A stretch of 17,340 nucleotides of DNA, taken from Spirochaetales bacterium (GTDB lineage Bacteria; Spirochaetota; Spirochaetia; DSM-27196; SLST01). The DNA lies in NCBI GenBank assembly GCA_007130265.1, contig SLST01000053.1:1-17340 (forward strand), given 5' to 3'. Each line of letters starts with the position of its first letter. The first letter of the stretch is position 1. A program made the position numbers and the translations under genes. This document shows positions 7,495 through 15,518 of this stretch, in pieces. Below the pieces are notes generated by a model. The model was given only the letters and a program-made list of their open reading frames with translations. It had not been told where the DNA came from and made no database searches.

Positions 7495-7523
7495 TGTACA
7501 CACCGTGCGCATTCCGGTAGGCT
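7495..7523 (+). promoter_or_regulatory. candidate promoter of the DUF819 gene, short or no leader
   Basis: TGTACA (7495-7500, 4 of 6 bases) and TAGGCT (7518-7523) are spaced by 17 bp. The -10 ends 9 bases before ATG 7533, and no Shine-Dalgarno sequence is present. Confidence 0.4.
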
Positions 7524-7532
7524 CCGGTGATC

Positions 7533-8675
7533 ATGGCCATTTACCTCTGGGCTCTCGTCTTTCTGGCGACGCCGGCACTCTTCGTGTTCGCGGCGTACAA
7601 GGTAGACCGGATCGCGAAGCTGGGAACGATCGTGCTCGCGTACGGGCTTGGGCTGCTCATCGGGAACATCGGGGTGCTGCCCGATGACATCGGCGTCGTG
7701 CAGAACGCGATGACGACGTTTACGGTGCCCGTCGCGCTGCCGCTGCTCTTCTTCTCGCTCAACCTGGGATCGTGGCGGACGCTTGCGAAGAAGAGCGTGC
7801 TCTCGCTTCTCGCGGCGATGATCGCGGTGACCATCGGGTCGTTCGCGACGTTTCTCATCTTCGGACAGCACGTCGGTCCGGAAGGATGGAAGGCCGGCGG
7901 CATGCTCGTGGGGGTCTACACCGGCGGCACTCCCAACCTCGCGGCGATAGGGAACGCGCTCGCGATCGACCCGAGCACGTACGTCGCGGTCCACGGCTCG
8001 GACGTCGTGGTGGGCGCGGTGCTGCTGCTCTTTCTCGTTTCGCTCGCCCCCCGGATCTTCAGAAGGATTCTTCCCGCCTTCGTCGCCGCCGGCAACGAAG
8101 ACGAGGAGGCGACCGAGTTCTCACCCTACTTCACGGGGTGGAGCGGCGGCGAGGTGAAGGAGATGGGCATCGCGCTCGCGCTCGCCCTCGTCATCTTCGC
8201 GCTCGGAGGCTCTTTCACGCTCTTCCTGCCCGATCTCGCCGCGCTCCCGGCTGCGATGCTCGCGATCACCACCCTCGGCATCGCCGCCTCGTTCGTCCCC
8301 CGCGTCCGCCGGCTGCGGAACTCGTTTCAGCTGGGATACTACCTCATTCTCGTCTTCTCACTCGCGGTGAGCTCGATGGCGAACATTCAGGAGCTCGCCG
8401 GCACCGCGCCGGTCATGATCCTCTACGTCGCGACCCTGCTCGTCCTGGTCTCGTTGCTCCACCTCGCCTTCTCCGCGCTGTTCCGAGTCGACGCCGACAC
8501 GCACATCATCACTGCCACGAGCTTCATCTACTCGCCACCCTTCGTCCCGGTCGTGGCCGCCGCGATCGGAAACCGGAAGGTCGTCGTCTCGGGAGTCGTG
8601 ATCGGCGTTGTCGGCTGGGTCGTCGGGAACTACGTGGGATTAGCTGTGGCCTACACGCTGCGTATGATATTCTGA
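7533..8675 (+). CDS. DUF819 family integral membrane protein
   Basis: A 380-residue polytopic membrane protein with about ten hydrophobic spans, beginning directly with a membrane segment. The glycine-rich segment '-GVYTGGTPNLAAIGNAL-' (about 129-145) is the DUF819 hallmark; the family (YjcL-like) is thought to consist of transporters in the ion-transporter superfamily, but its substrate is not known. A charged cytoplasmic loop '-NEDEEATEF-' splits the protein into two halves of similar size. ATG 7533 is preferred to an in-frame GTG at 7527, because a promoter-like pair points at 7533. The methyltransferase gene starts 5 bases after the stop codon, so the two are probably one operon. Confidence 0.87.
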   Translation: MAIYLWALVFLATPALFVFAAYKVDRIAKLGTIVLAYGLGLLIGNIGVLPDDIGVVQNAMTTFTVPVALPLLFFSLNLGSWRTLAKKSVLSLLAAMIAVTIGSFATFLIFGQHVGPEGWKAGGMLVGVYTGGTPNLAAIGNALAIDPSTYVAVHGSDVVVGAVLLLFLVSLAPRIFRRILPAFVAAGNEDEEATEFSPYFTGWSGGEVKEMGIALALALVIFALGGSFTLFLPDLAALPAAMLAITTLGIAASFVPRVRRLRNSFQLGYYLILVFSLAVSSMANIQELAGTAPVMILYVATLLVLVSLLHLAFSALFRVDADTHIITATSFIYSPPFVPVVAAAIGNRKVVVSGVVIGVVGWVVGNYVGLAVAYTLRMIF

Positions 8676-8680
8676 AGGAC

Positions 8681-9406
8681 GTGAACAAGCGCGATGTCGA
8701 GCCGATGCTCCGGCCGCGTGAGGCCGCAGAGCGCAATTACGATCGCCTGAGCCGGTGGTACGACCTGATCGCGACGAGCGAGGAGCCCTTCGTCGAAGAG
8801 GGCGTGCGGATGCTCGATCCAAGGCCCGGCGAGAAGGTCCTCGAGATCGGGTTCGGCACCGGGCGGACGCTCGTCGAGCTCGCCCGGAGAGTGGGCGAGT
8901 CGGGAAGCGTCTGCGGGATCGATCTGTCGAGGAAGATGGTGGAGAGAAGCCGACGCCGAATCGAGAGCGCCGGTCTCGGCGATCGGGTCGCCTTGGCGCA
9001 GGGGGACGCGGTATACCTCCCCTACGCCGACCGAGCCTTCGACGCGCTGTTCATGAGCTTCACCCTCGAGCTCTTCGCCGCCGAGGACCTCACATCGGTC
9101 CTGGACGAATGCCTGCGGGTGCTGAGCCCGGACGGACGGATCGCGGCGGTTTCGCTCTCGAAGGAGGGCGGCCCCCACCCGATGCGCCGGCTCTACGAAG
9201 TAACGCGTCGGCTTGCTCCTCGCCTCCTCGACTGCCGCCCCATCTACACCGCCCGGTCTCTCGAGAAGAGCGGATTCGTCCTGACGACCTTGCGCACCCG
9301 TCGCATGTGGGGGATGCCGGTCGAGCTCGTGCTCGCCGCGCGTCCGAAGCTCACGGACGGAACTGCGGAACCTCCAACACGCCCCGGGCTTGTTGCTCGG
9401 GAGTGA
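8681..9406 (+). CDS. class I SAM-dependent methyltransferase (UbiE/COQ5-like)
   Basis: A 241-residue cytoplasmic methyltransferase. Motif I is V53-L-E-I-G-F-G-T-G61, the acidic residue ending strand 2 is D81 ('-VCGIDLS-'), and motif II/III region is '-GDAVYLPYADRAFDALF-' (108-124) followed by '-LDECLRVLSPDGRIAAV-'. The N-terminus '-NYDRLSRWYDL-' (19-29) matches UbiE-type quinone and small-molecule methyltransferases. GTG 8681 lies 5 bases after the stop of the DUF819 gene; GAAGGA is present but too close for ideal spacing, and an alternative start is ATG 8705. The 3' end overlaps the convergent glycosyltransferase gene by 56 bases. The substrate is unknown; no quinone gene is nearby. Confidence 0.86.
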   Translation: MNKRDVEPMLRPREAAERNYDRLSRWYDLIATSEEPFVEEGVRMLDPRPGEKVLEIGFGTGRTLVELARRVGESGSVCGIDLSRKMVERSRRRIESAGLGDRVALAQGDAVYLPYADRAFDALFMSFTLELFAAEDLTSVLDECLRVLSPDGRIAAVSLSKEGGPHPMRRLYEVTRRLAPRLLDCRPIYTARSLEKSGFVLTTLRTRRMWGMPVELVLAARPKLTDGTAEPPTRPGLVARE

Positions 9407-11681
9407 TGCGACCGCGTTCGAGCATCAGGTCCATGATACCACGCATATAAGCCAGCCATGCCGGGGGGATCGAACGGTTCTTGAACTGCGAGTGATGCCG
9501 ACTCGGGCTCGGCAACGCAGTCGATAGCCATACGGCCTCCGCGATCGACAGCGACTGCGGCTCTCTGCCGAAGTAGTACCTCGCCGCACGGACAATGCCG
9601 TGGATGCCGGGACCGAACTCAACGACGTTGAGATAGAGTTCCATTACCCGCTCCCTTGAGAGCCCGGCGCCAAGCTGCATCAGCGCGACGAACCCCACCT
9701 CCTGGAGCTTTCGGACGATCGTGCGGTCATGGTCGAGAAAGAGATTCTTCGCGAGCTGCATCTGGATCGTGCTCGCCCCCACCACTACCCCGCCGGCCGC
9801 GACGTTCCGCTCGAGCGCACTCTTTGCCTGGAGCCAGTTGACGCCTTCATGGCGGTAGAACTCTCCGTCCTCCGTGGTGATGGCGGCACTGATCATCCAT
9901 GGAGCGATGGACGAGAGCGGCGCATAGCGGTAGCTCGGGTCGATCCTCACCGGAGGAACCAAGCTCACGCTCGGAGCGCCTATCAGCTCCGGAGTGGATC
10001 GCCCGGGTACGTGCGACGCGGGTTCCGGCATCGGTGGCTCCGGAGCATCGAACGCGGCCTCATCGGCTGTAACCCCGCTCTCACCGGGTAGCGCACCGCC
10101 CTCGTATGCCGGGATCACGACGAAGCGGTCGACTCCTCGAGGTCCCGGAAGCCGGTGAAGAAACTCACCGTGGAGTCTCCGCACGTCCCAGGCCGAGGCG
10201 ATCTCCACGATACCGAACCCCTCGAGTCGGGCCGACGCTTCCCAGCCGGTCCATGAGAGGGCCGACGTGGGCGCCTCGAGGTCGAGGTCCCAGGACAGGA
10301 CCCCATCGACGACCAGTCCGGCGAGGGGCCCAAGAACGGCCTCCGGCAGCGCGTCGATGATCCGCTGTACCGGCGTGCTCGGAACGGAGAGCTGCAGGTC
10401 AACTCTCGCAGGGATGGTTCCCGGGTCGCGAAACCCACGCAGTGTCGGTGAGAAGGCGAGCTCGACGGCGCCAAGCCGAAGCACTCCGGAGTCGAACACG
10501 ATTTCGCCGCGGAGCTCCTCGTCGCCAGGCGCACCGGCGCCCGGCGGAGGCGGGCCGGTCGTTCCGGGGATGCGACGAGCGAGCCGCGCCGGCGGCAAAG
10601 CTGCGTTCATGTCGGATCGCAGGACGAACTCATAGCGCACGTCGGATAGCTCAACGGGAGAGTCGGAAAGAATGGGGGCGACGAAGGTGCCGTCGACGAT
10701 CGCGACGGACCCCGCTGCCCGCATGGATCGGGATCCCCGCGAGCGATCCACATCGAGCGTGGCCTCGATCAGTCCGCGGGGATACCGCAGCGGCCCATGG
10801 GAAAGCAGAAACGCGATCGAGGCCAGGTCGAGATCAGCAAGCGACACCGATCCGCTCCAGAGCTCGTCGCCGGGGTGAAAGCTCGCCTCGATCGTCCACC
10901 CGTCCGAACCGTCCGTCGTCCAGGCACCGCCAGCGTTCAGGTGAACCGACGGTGCGCGAGCATCCGTGCGAAGCTGCGCTTCGCGTATCGAAACGCCGAA
11001 TCGATCGAAACCGGACTCGCCGTCATCGAGCTCCCGGTATTCGACTTCGACACGTCCGCGGAGTACCGACACCTTCGCCGGAAGGAGCGGCAGCACAGCT
11101 TCGAGTGCGTTCAGTACAGTCGCCTCCACCGCCGCGAGTCGCCGAAACGGCGCGGTATCCGCTTCGGGCGCTTCCGGGGCATCCTCCGTTGGAGGCGCGG
11201 TTGCCTGCTCAGCGAGTGAGAGAGGTCCGGTGCGTGGCGCGGCAGCCGGGCCGCGCAGGGTGACGATCGCACGAAGGCCGGTCAACCGCGCGGAGGCCGG
11301 AACAGGGGTGCGCGAAACAGTCGCGCGCTCCTCAAAAGGTATATGGATGCGATCCGCGCCGATGTCGAAACCCGCAGGCAGGCCATCCACCGCGCGGAGG
11401 TCGAGTCCTTCTATACGGCGTCGGTTTACCCGAACCCGTTCCGCCCGGATCCGGAGATCGGCCGTGCCTGCTGCAACGGTCACGTCTCTCAGCACGATGC
11501 CGTGGAGCAGCGACAGGCGGAGTCGCCGGTACTCGAGCTCAACGCCGGCATGAGTCGCTGCGCGTTCGAGCAGTCGGCTCGTCGCGCTTCGCACCGCGAC
11601 AGCCGCGCCGGCCAGGAGGAGAGCGGTGACCGTCGCTGCAAGCGTGACGATCGTGATGAGTCGGACGGTTCTACGCAACAT
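9351..11681 (-). CDS. AsmA-like protein fused to a GT51 peptidoglycan glycosyltransferase
   Basis: A 776-residue protein. Residues about 7-30 are a membrane anchor. Residues 35-560 resemble AsmA/TamB-type envelope proteins: repeated beta segments such as '-LLHGIVLRDVTVAAGTADLRI-' and '-GLIEATLDVDRSRG-', with Pro/Ala-rich loops. Residues about 579-776 are a complete GT51 domain that polymerises lipid II into glycan strands: catalytic E604 in '-TTEDGEFYRHEGVNW-', G635-A-S-T-I-Q-M-Q-L-A-K-N-L-F, '-ELYLNVVEFGPGIHGI-', and '-SIAEAVWLSTALPSPSR-'. There is no transpeptidase domain, so it is monofunctional like MtgA. ATG 11681 is the likely start, though without a clear Shine-Dalgarno site; upstream in-frame codons overlap the ThuA-like gene, which ends 41 bases before. 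AsmA similarity is inferred from pattern, GT51 is certain. Confidence 0.85.
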   Translation of the reverse strand: MLRRTVRLITIVTLAATVTALLLAGAAVAVRSATSRLLERAATHAGVELEYRRLRLSLLHGIVLRDVTVAAGTADLRIRAERVRVNRRRIEGLDLRAVDGLPAGFDIGADRIHIPFEERATVSRTPVPASARLTGLRAIVTLRGPAAAPRTGPLSLAEQATAPPTEDAPEAPEADTAPFRRLAAVEATVLNALEAVLPLLPAKVSVLRGRVEVEYRELDDGESGFDRFGVSIREAQLRTDARAPSVHLNAGGAWTTDGSDGWTIEASFHPGDELWSGSVSLADLDLASIAFLLSHGPLRYPRGLIEATLDVDRSRGSRSMRAAGSVAIVDGTFVAPILSDSPVELSDVRYEFVLRSDMNAALPPARLARRIPGTTGPPPPGAGAPGDEELRGEIVFDSGVLRLGAVELAFSPTLRGFRDPGTIPARVDLQLSVPSTPVQRIIDALPEAVLGPLAGLVVDGVLSWDLDLEAPTSALSWTGWEASARLEGFGIVEIASAWDVRRLHGEFLHRLPGPRGVDRFVVIPAYEGGALPGESGVTADEAAFDAPEPPMPEPASHVPGRSTPELIGAPSVSLVPPVRIDPSYRYAPLSSIAPWMISAAITTEDGEFYRHEGVNWLQAKSALERNVAAGGVVVGASTIQMQLAKNLFLDHDRTIVRKLQEVGFVALMQLGAGLSRERVMELYLNVVEFGPGIHGIVRAARYYFGREPQSLSIAEAVWLSTALPSPSRHHSQFKNRSIPPAWLAYMRGIMDLMLERGRITPEQQARGVLEVPQFRP

Positions 11682-11722
11682 TGGCGACGCCGACACTGAG
11701 CCGGGAAGAAAAAGGCAGTCTC

Positions 11723-12385
11723 TTACTCCTGCCTTCCTGCGGCCCAGGTGATTCCGTTTGAGAGCACCGTCCGGAAGCGCGGGTCGGACCACGCCTGATC
11801 GTCGTGCCCGGATTGATAGCAGAACACGCGCGCGGTACCGTGATCGCGGGTCCACGCGATCGCACGAGTGCTGCGCGGATGATCCGTCCACAGCACGAGA
11901 TGGCTTCGTTCATCAGGTTCATCGGTGAAGTACGTCTCGTCGCGAATCGACCAATCGGATACGCCGGCGGCTATGGGATGATCCGCGTCTGCAAGGTGAA
12001 TCGGGACGTCCTGGTCGTGTTCGTACTCGATCGTCCTCTTGGGCAGCCCGGTCAGTCTGGTCCAGTACGCCCATTCGGGGTAGGCAACGAGGGCGTGATG
12101 GAGCAGTACGATCCCTTGGCCGGTTTCCTCGAGGCGAGTAAGCGCTGCACGCGGGTTGCCCGAGAACCATGGTGCCGACGCTTCGTCGGGACCGTCGCCG
12201 GATCCATCAGTCATCATCATGTAAAAGAGCACCACATCGTAGCCGTCTCGGACGTCTTGCGAAGACGAGCAGAACTCTTCCATGTGCTGGATGTACGTGT
12301 CGTACCGCGGAAAGGACCGGAAGAGCCGGTGGAAGCCCTTCACGTCATAGCTGTGCCCGCCGGTGACCACTGCGAGCGAGATCAT
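11723..12385 (-). CDS. ThuA-like domain protein (glutamine amidotransferase-like fold)
   Basis: A 220-residue cytoplasmic protein of the ThuA family (trehalose utilisation; class I glutamine amidotransferase-like fold). Signatures are '-TGGHSYD-' (8-14), '-GIVLLHHALVAYPEW-' (91-105), '-DETYFTDEP-' (149-157) and the C-terminal '-ARVFCYQSGHDDQAW-' (185-199) then '-FRTVLSNGITWAAG-'. ThuA proteins act in oxidised-sugar (keto-sugar) catabolism, though the exact reaction is not settled. ATG 12385 has AGGAG with an 8-base gap. The gene is divergent from the GHL6-type hydrolase gene, sharing 102 bases of regulatory DNA, and is probably cotranscribed with the downstream glycosyltransferase gene by position only. 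Confidence 0.87.
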   Translation of the reverse strand: MISLAVVTGGHSYDVKGFHRLFRSFPRYDTYIQHMEEFCSSSQDVRDGYDVVLFYMMMTDGSGDGPDEASAPWFSGNPRAALTRLEETGQGIVLLHHALVAYPEWAYWTRLTGLPKRTIEYEHDQDVPIHLADADHPIAAGVSDWSIRDETYFTDEPDERSHLVLWTDHPRSTRAIAWTRDHGTARVFCYQSGHDDQAWSDPRFRTVLSNGITWAAGRQE

Positions 12386-12430
12386 GTCTTCATCTCCTGC
12401 GACATTTCGATGCCCCCTGATTCACCGGTA

Positions 12431-12459
12431 AGCATACCTCAGAATGACACATATGAGAA
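12431..12459 (-). promoter_or_regulatory. promoter of the ThuA-like gene
   Basis: On the minus strand TTCTCA (12459-12454, 4 of 6 bases) and TATGCT (12436-12431, 4 of 6 bases) have a 17-bp spacer. The leader would be about 40 bases and contains the AGGAG site. Confidence 0.45.
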
Positions 12460-12476
12460 CGTCCCGCGTGATGTGT
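12447..12476. promoter_or_regulatory. inverted repeat in the divergent promoter region, possible operator
   Basis: ACACAT (12447-12452) and ATGTGT (12471-12476) are an inverted pair with an 18-base gap. They straddle the ThuA -35 box and abut the -10 box of the hydrolase gene, where a shared regulator could act. Six-base arms can occur by chance. Confidence 0.25.
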
Positions 12477-12482
12477 TACGAT
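12477..12482 (+). promoter_or_regulatory. -10 box of the GHL6-type hydrolase gene, leaderless arrangement
   Basis: TACGAT (4 of 6 bases) ends 5 bases before ATG 12488, with no Shine-Dalgarno sequence. No convincing -35 is present 16-18 bp upstream, which would fit dependence on an activator. Confidence 0.4.
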
Positions 12483-12487
12483 GCGAC

Positions 12488-14665
12488 ATGGCTGAACCGT
12501 GGTACCGGACGACAAGAAGATGGGGACAGACGAACCTGACAGAGATCGACCCGCAGCGGTACGACCGCGATTTCTGGACAGCGCACTGGCGTCGTTCCGC
12601 GGTCCAGGGCGTCATCGTGAACGCCGGGGGGATCGTCGCGTACTACCCGTCTGACGTCGATCTCCATTACCGGGCCGAACGGCTCGGAGACCGCGACCTG
12701 TTTGGCGAAATCGCGGCGGATGCACGAAAGGAGGGACTTGCCCTCCTCGCGCGAATGGACTGTAACCGCGCGCTCCCCGAGTTCTATCAGGCGCACCCGG
12801 ACTGGTTCGTCGTACGTTCCAACGGAGAGCCGGTCGTTTCACAGGGTCGCTACGTCGCCTGCGTCAACTCGCCCTACTACCACGAGCATATCCCCCGGAT
12901 ACTGTCCGAGGTGATCGATCGGTACCGCCCCGATGGATTCACGGACAACAGCTGGACCGGTGTCGGCGCGAGTATCGTATGCCACTGCCGCTTCTGTAAC
13001 GAGGGGTTCGCCGGAGACGCCGGGGCGTCGCTGCCCTCCGACGTCGACTGGGACGACCCGGTCTACCGAAGGTGGATCAGATGGAGCTACTCATGCCGGA
13101 TGGCCAACTGGAAACGTTTCAACGATGTGTGCCGGAGTGCCGGTGGGCCGGACTGCCTGTGGCTGGGGATGGTGAACGCGAACCCGTTCGGTAGCCACCT
13201 CAGTTTCGCCGACCTGCGTGAGATTGGCCGGGAATCGCGCATCATCATGTGCGACCATCAGTCGCGCGACCAGCTCAACGGGTTCGAGCAGAATGCGGTA
13301 AACGGTGCGCTTCTGCACGCGGTCTCAAGCGACGACACGATCGTCCCGGAGAGCATGGCCCATTACGTTCGCGGCCCGCAGGCGTTCCGCCGCGCCTCTA
13401 TGCCGCAGGCGGAAGTTCGCGCCTGGATGCTGAGCGGACTCGCCGGCGGGATATCACCATGGTGGCACCACGTAGGCGCGGCCCAGGAGGACCGCAGGCA
13501 GTTCGATACCTCGGTTGATCTGTTCGAGTGGCACCGCGAGAACGAGCGGTGGCTGTACGGACGTACGTCAATCGCGGAAGCAGGACTCGTCTGGAGCCAC
13601 GAGAACGTCGACTTCTACGGACGTGACGACCGCGAGTACCGGGCCGCGCTCCCCTGGCGAGGATTCACCGCCGCTCTCACGCGCGCACGCGTTCCGTTCA
13701 CGCCTGTTCACGCGGACGACATTCCCGACTCCCCGGAGCGCCTTCGCACGATCATCCTTCCCGACGTCGCGGTGCTGAGCGACGAGCAGTGCTCCGCACT
13801 CGTGAAGTTCGCAGAGGCGGGCGGGGGCGTCCTGCTCACCGGCCGTTCCGGGTCGCTCGATATCGACGGAGTCGCCCGCTCGAGATGGCCGTTCGAGACC
13901 ATCGCGGGAGCAAGACCGACCGGCCGTACGCTTGGTGCCGACGGCTCGCCGTCATCGAGCTGGGAGGAACCGTCCGGACACTGTTACCTGCGACTCAGTC
14001 GTGCCGAGGATCATCCACCATCGCCGGCCTCCGCGTCGTTCGCGGCGCTCCTGACCAAACGGTTTGCGGACACTGAGCTGTTGCCGTTCGGAGGCAGCCT
14101 CCCGGAATACGAAGCCCATCCGCAGACGGATGTCGCGGCGACCTTCGTCCCGCCCTTCCCGATCTATCCTCCCGAGTTCTCCTGGATGCGGAACGAGCGC
14201 ACGAACACGCCGGCTCTCGCCGCACGAGAAGTCGCCGGCGGCGGCAGGGTCGTCCTGATCGCCGCAGATATCGACCGGCAGTACGCGCGGCTCCGGCTTC
14301 CAGACCACGGAGACCTGCTCGCGTGCGCCCTTGAGTGGGCCGGGCCGCCGCCGCCGGTATCAGTGTCCGGGCCCGGGTATCTGAGCTGTCATGCGTACCT
14401 CAGCGACGAAGCCATCGTCGTGCACATCGTCAACCTCACCGCGGCAAACCAGTGGCCGGGGTATCTCGAACTGTGTCCGTCGGTCGGACCGCTCACGATC
14501 AGCGTGAGACACGACCTCGTCGAGCGACATCTCGGGCAGATCCGGCGTGCAAGGTTTCTCGTCGCCGGGAACGAGATCGACGTCTGCGCCAGTCGGACCG
14601 ATGGCCCACTGGTTGTGGTAGATCAGGTCACGACGCACGAGGCGGTCGTCCTCAGCGCCGGGTGA
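12488..14665 (+). CDS. putative glycoside hydrolase (GHL6-type, beta-galactosidase-like)
   Basis: A 725-residue protein, no signal peptide, so cytoplasmic. Residues about 15-330 look like the GHL6 'hypothetical glycosyl hydrolase' TIM barrel (PF14871): '-GVIVNAGGIVAYYPSD-' (41-56), '-LLARMDCNR-' (86-94), HPDWF (103-107), '-CVNSPYYHEHIP-' (125-136), '-PDGFTDNSWTG-' (148-158) and '-VPESMAHYVRG-' (286-296). Asp153 and Glu288 are candidate catalytic acids. A C165-x-C167-x2-C170 cluster may bind metal. Residues about 365-560 resemble the beta-galactosidase trimerisation (amidotransferase-like) domain of GH42 enzymes ('-TIILPDVAVLSDEQ-', '-GGGVLLTGRSG-'), followed by a beta-rich C-terminus. ATG 12488 is chosen because a -10 box precedes it; upstream in-frame codons run antisense through the ThuA-like gene. 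It probably acts on an imported oligosaccharide. Family good, substrate unknown. Confidence 0.85.
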   Translation: MAEPWYRTTRRWGQTNLTEIDPQRYDRDFWTAHWRRSAVQGVIVNAGGIVAYYPSDVDLHYRAERLGDRDLFGEIAADARKEGLALLARMDCNRALPEFYQAHPDWFVVRSNGEPVVSQGRYVACVNSPYYHEHIPRILSEVIDRYRPDGFTDNSWTGVGASIVCHCRFCNEGFAGDAGASLPSDVDWDDPVYRRWIRWSYSCRMANWKRFNDVCRSAGGPDCLWLGMVNANPFGSHLSFADLREIGRESRIIMCDHQSRDQLNGFEQNAVNGALLHAVSSDDTIVPESMAHYVRGPQAFRRASMPQAEVRAWMLSGLAGGISPWWHHVGAAQEDRRQFDTSVDLFEWHRENERWLYGRTSIAEAGLVWSHENVDFYGRDDREYRAALPWRGFTAALTRARVPFTPVHADDIPDSPERLRTIILPDVAVLSDEQCSALVKFAEAGGGVLLTGRSGSLDIDGVARSRWPFETIAGARPTGRTLGADGSPSSSWEEPSGHCYLRLSRAEDHPPSPASASFAALLTKRFADTELLPFGGSLPEYEAHPQTDVAATFVPPFPIYPPEFSWMRNERTNTPALAAREVAGGGRVVLIAADIDRQYARLRLPDHGDLLACALEWAGPPPPVSVSGPGYLSCHAYLSDEAIVVHIVNLTAANQWPGYLELCPSVGPLTISVRHDLVERHLGQIRRARFLVAGNEIDVCASRTDGPLVVVDQVTTHEAVVLSAG

Positions 14666-15367
14666 GCGGCTACACGGTGTACGACGTCTGAAGACCCCGC
14701 ATAATCTCCAGACGCAGTTTCATCTCTCACGGAGGCAGACCGTGATTCCAGGACGGCCACTGGGGATATAGCTTCCACGCGGAGAAGGCTGCCGGGTATC
14801 GGCGGCGACCGCCGGCATCGAGGGCGGGCGGATGCATCCGGCACGAGCCGAGGAGGATGGGTGACTGCGAGGCTTCCGCCGCGGCGCATGGGCTCGAGGT
14901 TGATGGGCATGTTGTCGAATCTGACGATGGACACGTCATCCGGAATGCGGATCCCGGTCGCGCCGAGTGCCTGCACAAGACCAATCGCCGTTATGTGGTC
15001 TACGACGCCCACGGAGTCGGCTCTGCCGTCGCGAATCATTGATACGAGCGTGCGACCGCTGTCGTAACCGCCGTCCCGACCCAGCTCACCCTTGATCACC
15101 GGAACGTTGGTGCCTGAGAAGACGTCGGCCAGAAGAACAGGAGTAGTGGCGGATCTCGGTCCAGAATCCGCCAGCGTGCTGCTTCACCTCGAGCACGAGA
15201 ACGTGTCCGGACCCCGGGCGCCGCAGGGAGCCCGCAGCCTTGTCCGGGTAGTACCCGAGCTCGGCGGCTGCCGCCCGGACGGCCTCGCGCTTGCCGAACG
15301 AGACCTGCTCGGGTCGGTTGGAGGTACGCGATACGGTCGCGATGCTCACGCCGGCGCGGCGGGCCAA
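14623..15367 (-). pseudogene. LacI-family transcriptional regulator, truncated and internally deleted
   Basis: Two reading frames carry the ends of one LacI-type repressor. The first (about 15367-15160) has the helix-turn-helix '-LARRAGVSIATVSR-' and the rest of the DNA-binding domain to '-ELGYYPDKAAGSLRR-', but lacks the first few codons. It reads '-VLVLEVKQ-' and '-GGFWTEI-', then shifts frame by one. The second (about 15160-14730) resumes at '-ATTPVLLADVFSGTNVPVI-' and continues with '-GVVDHITAIGLVQALGATGI-' and '-RIPDDVSIVRFDNMP-', the ligand-domain C-terminal half, ending near '-VAVLESRS-'. About 100 residues of the ligand domain are missing between them. The open frame runs on to 14623, into the hydrolase gene. 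An assembly error could mimic a frameshift but not the missing segment. Confidence 0.8.
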
Positions 15368-15518
15368 AGGGGTTCGTGATGAAGATCTCGTTTTGGTCCT
15401 TCGGCGAGGAGAAGACCGTCCTGATGAAGCTCTCGGCAAAGAACCGTAGGCTTCCGGTCGTTTCCGGCGACACGCGGCCGGTCAGCGGCTGCAGGTTCGC
15501 GTCCTCGAGCGCGGTCAC
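15366..15518 (-). pseudogene. 5' remnant of an unidentified gene coupled to the ligase gene
   Basis: GTG at 15518 overlaps the stop of the adenylate-forming ligase gene as GTGA (15518-15515), the usual sign of translational coupling. About 51 codons read like real protein ('-NLQPLTGRVSPETTGSLRFF-' then '-DQNEIFITNPF-'), then the sequence changes directly into the LacI helix-turn-helix in another frame. The rest of the gene is missing. I do not recognise the family. It was probably the ligase's partner gene. Confidence 0.5.

Noticed and set aside
7772..8680. Long N-terminal extension of the methyltransferase
   Set aside because: These codons overlap the DUF819 gene in another frame and read as arginine-rich noise; the methyltransferase fold begins after 8681.
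11804..12487. 228-codon N-terminal extension of the GHL6-type hydrolase
   Set aside because: It is antisense to the ThuA-like gene, and a -10 box lies right before ATG 12488.
14685..14714. CGTCTG/CAGACG stem after the hydrolase gene as a terminator
   Set aside because: Six base pairs around an 18-base loop with no clean T-run; too weak to call.
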